Below, in pieces: positions 30,350 to 34,919 of a stretch of DNA of 34,919 nt. Source of the stretch: Tepidimonas sp. UBA997 (GTDB taxonomy: Bacteria > Pseudomonadota > Gammaproteobacteria > Burkholderiales > Burkholderiaceae_C); the NCBI GenBank assembly GCA_002291945.1, contig DBAZ01000077.1, positions 3,818 to 38,736 on the forward strand. Direction: 5' to 3'. A model generated the notes under the pieces. That model did not search any database. It had not been told where the DNA came from and saw only the letters and a list, made by a program, of their open reading frames with translations. Numbering within the stretch: position 1 is the stretch's first letter; each line of letters starts with the position of its first letter. The position numbers and the translations under genes are program-made.

Positions 30350-30418
30350 GTGCCAAGTTGATGGGTGGCGCAGGAGCTTCAAGGATGAGGTACCTGAAAA
30401 ACACAGTACCATCAAGCC

Positions 30419-33217
30419 ATGTTTCGCCCCCTTTGGCAATCGCTGCAAGTTCGCCTGTGGATCGTCTTCGGGTGCGCGACTTTGCCTCTCATTTTTGTTG
30501 TATCTTGGGGCTACCGGCTGCAATATGACGAGCAGGTCCGGGTGTCCGAAGCGCGGGTGATGCAAGTCCTGCATGAAAGTCGCCGCTATGAACAGGTGGC
30601 CCGGGACAACATGGCCCTGCTGCTGGGCATCATGTCCAGAGCGAACGACCTCGCCGAGTTGGACCCGGCTTCCTGCACCGGTTTGGCGCAGCGCTTGAGT
30701 CTGTCGCACCCCCATCTGGCCAATCTGGGCGCGGTCGATGCCAACGGCGAGGTATTTTGTTCGGCGCAAGCCGTCAGGGGTGCTGTCAGTGTGCGTGATC
30801 GGGCTTGGTTCAGAGAGGCGCAAGCCTTGGCATCGGCGACCATGACCTCGGGTGAGTTTATTGTGGGACGCATTTCTGGGCTGTCGGGCATCGTGTTCGG
30901 CTACCCGCTGCGCGGTGATGACGCGGTGTTGCGCGGTGCCCTGTTTGCTTCGGTACACATGGACTTTTTCCGGCCCGTGGTCGAGTCCATGCCCCATGAG
31001 CCTGGCTGGGAGATACAGGTTCGCACGCGGGACGGCAGGGTCGTACTGAGCCATCCGCCCGCAGCGGCTGATCTGCTGCTTGCGGTCCGCGATCAGGATG
31101 CGATCGAGGCGGCGCTCAACGCTCTGCCTGCTACAACCGATTACATCGCTGAATTTGCCGACGCTGCTGGCAACACACGCTTGTTTGGGCTCTCGCCCCT
31201 AGGTGTTGCCGACGATCAACTGGTGCTGGTGGTGGCGTCCCCCTTGTACCTGTCGATCGAAAAATTGCGGGCCGAATTTATCTGGAAACTGGCGGGCGCA
31301 CTGGCTTTGCTGCTGCTGTCGGTCGGCATTGCGCGCTGGCAGGTTTATGGTCTGATTGACGGATGGGCCGCCCGCGCTCAGGGCGTGCTGCGCCAGATTG
31401 GGCAGGGCAACCTCGATGCGGCCATCACGCCCCGGTCTTCGGTGCGTGAACTCTCGAACGTGGAGGAGGGTTTGCACGCCCTGACCCTGGACCTCAAACA
31501 CCAGCGGGAGCAAAACGGGCGGCTGCTGCAAGCCATCGAGCAAAGCCCGGTCAGTGTGGTCATCACCGACACGGCGGGGCGTATCGAGTATGTGAACCAG
31601 AAGTTCGTGCAAATCAGCGGCTACCAAAAAGACGAGGCAATCGGCCAGAATCCGCGCATTTTGAACCGTGGCCTGACGCCTCAATCGGTTTATGACGGCT
31701 TGTGGGACACCCTGACCAAGGGGCATGTCTGGAGTGGCGAGTTCATCAACACCCGCAAGGACGGCAGCACCTACATCGAACTGGCCACGATTTCTCCGGT
31801 CTTTGACAAGCAGGGGCGTGTCAGTCACTACGTGGGCGTGAAGGAGGACGTGACGCAGCTCAAAGCGTCGCAGGATCGGCTCGACCGCCTGAGCAACTAC
31901 GACTTGCTGACCAATCTGCCCAACCGGCGGCTTCTGCACGACCGCATTCACCGGGCTGCGCTCGCCTCAGGCAGGGCGGGGCACTGGTCCATGCTGCTGC
32001 TGCTCGACCTGGACCGGTTCAAAATCCTCAACGAAACCTATGGTCACGAAGCGGGTGATCGCTTGCTGCAAACTTTTGCGCAGCGGCTGTGTGAAACGGT
32101 GCGTGAAATTGACACGGTTGCCCGCAACGGCGACAACGAATTTGCCGTATTGATCGAGAACTTGGGTGAGGATGAGTTTCGGGTCGGCCAACGAGCCGAT
32201 CAGATTGCCCACAAGATACACCAGCATGTTGCCCAGCCTTGGGTCGAGCCCAGCACCGGCGCCGATTACCGGTTTTCGTTCACCATCGGCGTGACGCTTT
32301 TCTGCAAAAACAGTCAGGGGGCAGAGGAACTGCTCAGGCAAGCCGCAATCGCTGTCAACAGTGGCAAAGAGGCGGGTGGCAACGCCATCCGTTTCCATGA
32401 CCCGAGTGTGCAGGCGTCGCTGCGGCAACGTGCCGAACTCGAACAGGCGATGCGCCGGGCGATTGAAAAGAAGGCGTTTGTGGTCCACCTCCAGCCGCAG
32501 GTGGACAGCAGCGGCTGGGTGCGCGGTGCCGAGGCGCTGGTTCGCTGGACGCGAGAAGACGGCAGCGTCGAGTCCCCGGCCAACTTCATTCCGCTGGCCG
32601 AGTCAACTGGCCTGATCGTGCCCATCGGGCAGTGGGTGCTGGGTGTAGGGCTCAAGCAGTTGAAACACTGGGCCGCGTCGCCCAGCACACAGCATCTCGA
32701 TCTGTCTATCAACATCAGCGCGGCCCAGTTCAAGCACCCCGACTTCGTTAGCGATGTGCTGTCCGGTTTGCAGCAAGAGCAAGTGCCTGCCCAACGGCTG
32801 ATTCTGGAACTGACCGAAAGCGTGGTGCTCGATGATGTGGACTTTGTGATCGAGCGCATGGAGGCGCTGCGGCGCATCGGGGTGCGCTTTGCCATCGACG
32901 ATTTCGGCACCGGCTACTCTTCGCTGGCTTACTTGCGCCGTCTGCCGCTGGAGCAGATCAAGATCGACCAAGGTTTCATCCGAGACATGCTCGACCACCC
33001 GAGCAGCCAGGCGATCGTGAAAGCGGTGCTGGCGATGAGTCAGGCGATGAATCTCGATGTGGTGGCCGAAGGCGTTGAAACCCCGGCACAGCGTGCATTT
33101 TTGCACCAGCATGGCTGCACCCTGTTGCAAGGCTACCTGTTTGGCAGGCCGGTTCCGATCGAGGAATTCGACCGAGATTGTTCATTAGGGCCGAAATCGC
33201 CGCAAATGCCCCGCTGA
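30419..33217 (+). CDS. Membrane sensor with Cache, PAS, degenerate GGDEF and EAL domains
   Basis: A 932-aa cyclic-di-GMP protein. TM1 at 12-30; periplasmic dCache-like sensor about 31-285 (VSVRDRAWFREA, GSGI-type core); TM2 287-305; HAMP-like linker; PAS about 368-480 (PVSVVITDTAGRIEYVNQKF); GGDEF about 490-660; EAL 670-925. The GGDEF loop reads GDNEF (571-575), so cyclase activity is unlikely. The EAL domain keeps E705 (AEALVRW), E799 (ELTES), D827/D828 (DDFGTGYSS), K848 (IKID) and VVAEGVET. Predicted net activity is cyclic-di-GMP hydrolysis controlled by a periplasmic ligand. The start ATG 30419 lacks a clear ribosome binding site. Confidence 0.9.
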   Translation: MFRPLWQSLQVRLWIVFGCATLPLIFVVSWGYRLQYDEQVRVSEARVMQVLHESRRYEQVARDNMALLLGIMSRANDLAELDPASCTGLAQRLSLSHPHLANLGAVDANGEVFCSAQAVRGAVSVRDRAWFREAQALASATMTSGEFIVGRISGLSGIVFGYPLRGDDAVLRGALFASVHMDFFRPVVESMPHEPGWEIQVRTRDGRVVLSHPPAAADLLLAVRDQDAIEAALNALPATTDYIAEFADAAGNTRLFGLSPLGVADDQLVLVVASPLYLSIEKLRAEFIWKLAGALALLLLSVGIARWQVYGLIDGWAARAQGVLRQIGQGNLDAAITPRSSVRELSNVEEGLHALTLDLKHQREQNGRLLQAIEQSPVSVVITDTAGRIEYVNQKFVQISGYQKDEAIGQNPRILNRGLTPQSVYDGLWDTLTKGHVWSGEFINTRKDGSTYIELATISPVFDKQGRVSHYVGVKEDVTQLKASQDRLDRLSNYDLLTNLPNRRLLHDRIHRAALASGRAGHWSMLLLLDLDRFKILNETYGHEAGDRLLQTFAQRLCETVREIDTVARNGDNEFAVLIENLGEDEFRVGQRADQIAHKIHQHVAQPWVEPSTGADYRFSFTIGVTLFCKNSQGAEELLRQAAIAVNSGKEAGGNAIRFHDPSVQASLRQRAELEQAMRRAIEKKAFVVHLQPQVDSSGWVRGAEALVRWTREDGSVESPANFIPLAESTGLIVPIGQWVLGVGLKQLKHWAASPSTQHLDLSINISAAQFKHPDFVSDVLSGLQQEQVPAQRLILELTESVVLDDVDFVIERMEALRRIGVRFAIDDFGTGYSSLAYLRRLPLEQIKIDQGFIRDMLDHPSSQAIVKAVLAMSQAMNLDVVAEGVETPAQRAFLHQHGCTLLQGYLFGRPVPIEEFDRDCSLGPKSPQMPR

Positions 33218-33288
33218 CATCTCAAGCAGCAGCGAAGGTGCGCCTACTGGACCATCTCGGTTCAAGGTTTGAGCCGGCGGTGATCGAG

Positions 33289-33321
33289 GTAAAACCGCCC
33301 GTAAAACCGTAAAAACCGCCC
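33289..33321. repeat. GTAAAACC(GCCC) tandem repeats upstream of tig
   Basis: GTAAAACCGCCC (33289-33300), GTAAAACC (33301-33308) and GTAAAAACCGCCC (33309-33321) are directly adjacent, three copies in one orientation. They end 13 bp before the candidate -10 of tig. Confidence 0.75.
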
Positions 33322-33334
33322 GCAAACGATCCGC

Positions 33335-33340
33335 TACAAT
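33335..33340 (+). promoter_or_regulatory. Candidate -10 of the tig promoter
   Basis: TACAAT within CCGCTACAATGGCC is the only good -10 upstream of tig. No recognisable -35 exists; the -35 position falls inside the GTAAAACC repeats. It would give a leader of about 100 nt. Confidence 0.45.
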
Positions 33341-33356
33341 GGCCGGTTGACCTACA

Positions 33357-33377
33357 GGCGGGTGCGCGACACCCGCC
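33357..33377 (+). other. Leader hairpin 1 of tig
   Basis: GGCGGGTG (33357-33364) and CACCCGCC (33370-33377) form a perfect 8-bp GC-rich stem with a 5-nt loop, about 10 nt after the inferred transcription start. Confidence 0.6.
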
Positions 33378-33406
33378 AGACATTGCTTGTTCGAGCAGCA
33401 TATTTC

Positions 33407-33426
33407 GGGGCAGCCCAGGCTGCCCC
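33407..33426 (+). other. Leader hairpin 2 of tig
   Basis: GGGGCAGC and GCTGCCCC form a perfect 8-bp stem with a CCAG loop, ending 12 bp before the AGGAG ribosome binding site (33439-33443) of tig. No T-run follows, so it is not an intrinsic terminator. Confidence 0.65.
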
Positions 33427-33449
33427 CTCATCCTCTACAGGAGTAAATC

Positions 33450-34760
33450 ATGGCAGTGCAAATTGAGACCCTAGACAAGCTGGAGCGCAAGATCACGCTC
33501 GAGCTGCCGGTGCAAACGATCCAGAAAGAAGTCGAGTCCCGGCTCAAGCGTTTGCAGCGGCAGGTCAAGATGGACGGCTTTCGCCCCGGCAAGGTGCCGC
33601 TGAGCGTCGTGGCCAAACAGTACGGCTTTTCGGTGCAGTACGAAGTCATGAACGACAAGGTGGGCGAAGCCTTCAACGCCGCCGCCCAGCAAGCCCAACT
33701 GCGCATTGCAGGCCAGCCGCGCATCAACGAAAAAGCGGATGCTGCCGAAGGCACCGTGGCTTTTGAGGCCCTGTTCGAGGTGTACCCCGAAGTCCGCATC
33801 GGCGATCTGTCCGCCGCCGAAGTCGAAAAAATCAGCGCCGAGGTCAATGAAGCCGCGATTGACCGCACGCTCGACATCCTGCGCAAGCAGCGCCGCACCT
33901 TTGGCCCGCGTGGCACCGACGAGGCCGCCGAGGACGGCGACCGCGTGACCATCGCCTTCGAAGGCAAGATCGACGGCGAGCCGTTTGAAGGCGGCAAGGC
34001 GACCGACTTTCAGTTTCTGGTCGGCGAAGGCCAGATGCTCAAGGAATTTGAAAATGCCGTGCGCGGCATGAAAGTGGGCGAGTCCAAGACCTTCCCGCTC
34101 AGCTTCCCGGCCGACTACCACGGCAAGGATGTGGCTGGCAAGCAGGCCGACTTTCTGGTGACGCTCCAGAAACTCGAAGCCGCCATCCTGCCCGAGGTTG
34201 ATGCCACCTTCATTCAGTCGCTGGGCATTGCCGACGGCACGCTGGAGTCCCTGCGGGCCGACATCCAGCGCAACCTGGAGCGTGAAGTCAAGTTCCGCGT
34301 GCAGGGCCGCAACAAGACGGCGGTGATGGACGTGCTGGTGGCCAAGGCCGAACTCGACCTGCCCAAAGCCAGCGTGGAAGCGGAAGTGCAGCGTCTGGTC
34401 GAGGGGGCGCGCGCCGATCTCAAGCAGCGTGGCGTCAAAGATGCCGACAAGGCCCCGATTCCGGCCGAAATGTTCCAACAACAAGCCGAGCGCCGCGTGC
34501 GCCTGGGCTTGGTGGTGGCCGAACTGGTCAATGCCAACGGTCTGCACGCCAAGCCCGAGCAGATCGACGCCCACATCAGCGAGCTGGCCGCTTCTTACGA
34601 AAGCCCGTCCGATGTGGTGCGCTGGTACAAGAGCGACAACCGCCGCTTGGCCGAGATCGAAGCGGTCGTGATCGAGAGCAACGTGACCGAGTTCGTGCTC
34701 GCCCAGGTGAAGGTGATAGACAAGGCGGTCAGCTTTGACGACCTGATGGGCCAGTCCTGA
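33450..34760 (+). CDS. tig: Trigger factor chaperone
   Basis: Ribosome-associated chaperone with peptidyl-prolyl isomerase activity. The product is 436 aa, standard length. The N-terminal ribosome-binding signature GFRPGKVP is at 43-50. The FKBP-like isomerase domain follows in the middle (DRVTIAFEGKIDGEPFEGG through FPADYHGKDVAGKQADF). The helical C-terminal arm contains VARDLKQRG-like and EMFQQQAERRVRLGLVVAELV segments. AGGAG at 33439-33443 supports the ATG at 33450. The leader has tandem repeats and two strong hairpins. A terminator lies at 34860-34884. clpP and clpX usually follow and would be outside the window. Confidence 0.97.
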   Translation: MAVQIETLDKLERKITLELPVQTIQKEVESRLKRLQRQVKMDGFRPGKVPLSVVAKQYGFSVQYEVMNDKVGEAFNAAAQQAQLRIAGQPRINEKADAAEGTVAFEALFEVYPEVRIGDLSAAEVEKISAEVNEAAIDRTLDILRKQRRTFGPRGTDEAAEDGDRVTIAFEGKIDGEPFEGGKATDFQFLVGEGQMLKEFENAVRGMKVGESKTFPLSFPADYHGKDVAGKQADFLVTLQKLEAAILPEVDATFIQSLGIADGTLESLRADIQRNLEREVKFRVQGRNKTAVMDVLVAKAELDLPKASVEAEVQRLVEGARADLKQRGVKDADKAPIPAEMFQQQAERRVRLGLVVAELVNANGLHAKPEQIDAHISELAASYESPSDVVRWYKSDNRRLAEIEAVVIESNVTEFVLAQVKVIDKAVSFDDLMGQS

Positions 34761-34813
34761 TGCCGCTGTGGGGCACATCGCCCGACCCACGTCGCGTTGG
34801 GGGTGCGACAGCA

Positions 34814-34854
34814 CACCGGTCAGCCACCAGACACCGGTGAGCCACCGGTGAGCC
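34814..34854. repeat. CACCGGT(G/C)AGC direct repeats downstream of tig
   Basis: CACCGGTCAGC (34814-34824), CACCGGTGAGC (34832-34842) and CACCGGTGAGC (34844-34854) with spacings of 18 and 12 bp. Each contains the palindrome ACCGGT. They lie between the tig stop and its terminator. Confidence 0.7.
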
Positions 34855-34859
34855 ACCAG

Positions 34860-34884
34860 AGGGCGGATCATTCCGCCCTTTTTT
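34860..34884 (+). terminator. Rho-independent terminator after tig
   Basis: AGGGCGGA (34860-34867) pairs with TCCGCCCT (34872-34879) around a 4-nt TCAT loop, followed by a T6 run (34879-34884). It separates tig from any downstream clp genes. Confidence 0.9.
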
Positions 34885-34919
34885 CGTCGCTGGGCAAGTG
34901 GGTTTTCAGTCGCGCTCGT

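Noticed and set aside
30253..30418. Cyclic-di-GMP riboswitch upstream of the GGDEF-EAL gene
   Set aside because: A CACGGGTC-like fragment is present, but the remainder of the GEMM consensus and pairing could not be found.
33471..34871. 466-codon open frame opposite tig
   Set aside because: Antisense shadow of trigger factor, His/Gly/Leu-rich, no ribosome binding site or domain.

Overview
The window is GC-rich, densely packed bacterial chromosome. Several gene neighbourhoods point to a betaproteobacterium of the order Burkholderiales, probably the Comamonadaceae or close relatives: rpsT / DUF3579 / argD / argF; exbB-exbD-lpxK-trm112-kdsB-adk; xseA-sodB; and a trigger factor gene at the right edge. 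This assignment is inference from gene order and protein sequence, not from a search.

Layout, left to right. (1) 1-3114: arginine biosynthesis (argD then argF, minus strand), divergent from a DUF3579 gene. That gene converges on rpsT across a strong bidirectional terminator. (2) 3229-8271, minus strand: a translationally coupled lipopolysaccharide operon of O-antigen ligase, GT-B glycosyltransferase, GT-A-like glycosyltransferase and a Kdo transferase fused to a Kdo-kinase-like domain. (3) 8351-11390, plus strand: dTDP-rhamnose genes rmlA and rmlC, separated by two complete toxin-antitoxin modules (MntA-HepT and a FitAB/VapBC-type pair), followed by an asparaginase. (4) 12543-16494, minus strand: exbB-exbD-lpxK-trm112-kdsB-adk. 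(5) 16776-18714, plus strand: xseA and an iron superoxide dismutase. (6) 18731-26063, minus strand: hpnC, RND adaptor, RND pump, hpnD and hpnE, a coupled operon that places an efflux pump inside squalene synthesis. (7) 26113-27271: a diguanylate cyclase and tRNA-Leu(UAG). (8) 27272-27686: a gene-poor stretch with helically phased repeats that resembles a genomic-island attachment scar. (9) 27687-33217: a DmeR/DmeF cobalt/nickel efflux pair with a clear CsoR-type operator, a Ca2+/Na+-type antiporter and a large PAS-GGDEF-EAL protein. (10) 33450-34760: tig, with a structured leader and a downstream terminator.

The cell-envelope theme is strong. KdsB activates Kdo, LpxK finishes lipid IVA, WaaA adds Kdo and the fused kinase probably phosphorylates it. 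The other LPS genes extend or ligate glycans, rmlA/rmlC contribute to dTDP-rhamnose (rmlB and rmlD are not here), and the hpn operon makes squalene and exports something unknown. The most unusual arrangements are the WaaA-kinase fusion, the two toxin-antitoxin modules tightly packed between rmlA and rmlC, and the RND pump translationally coupled to hpnCDE. No transposase, prophage, CRISPR array or rRNA was seen.
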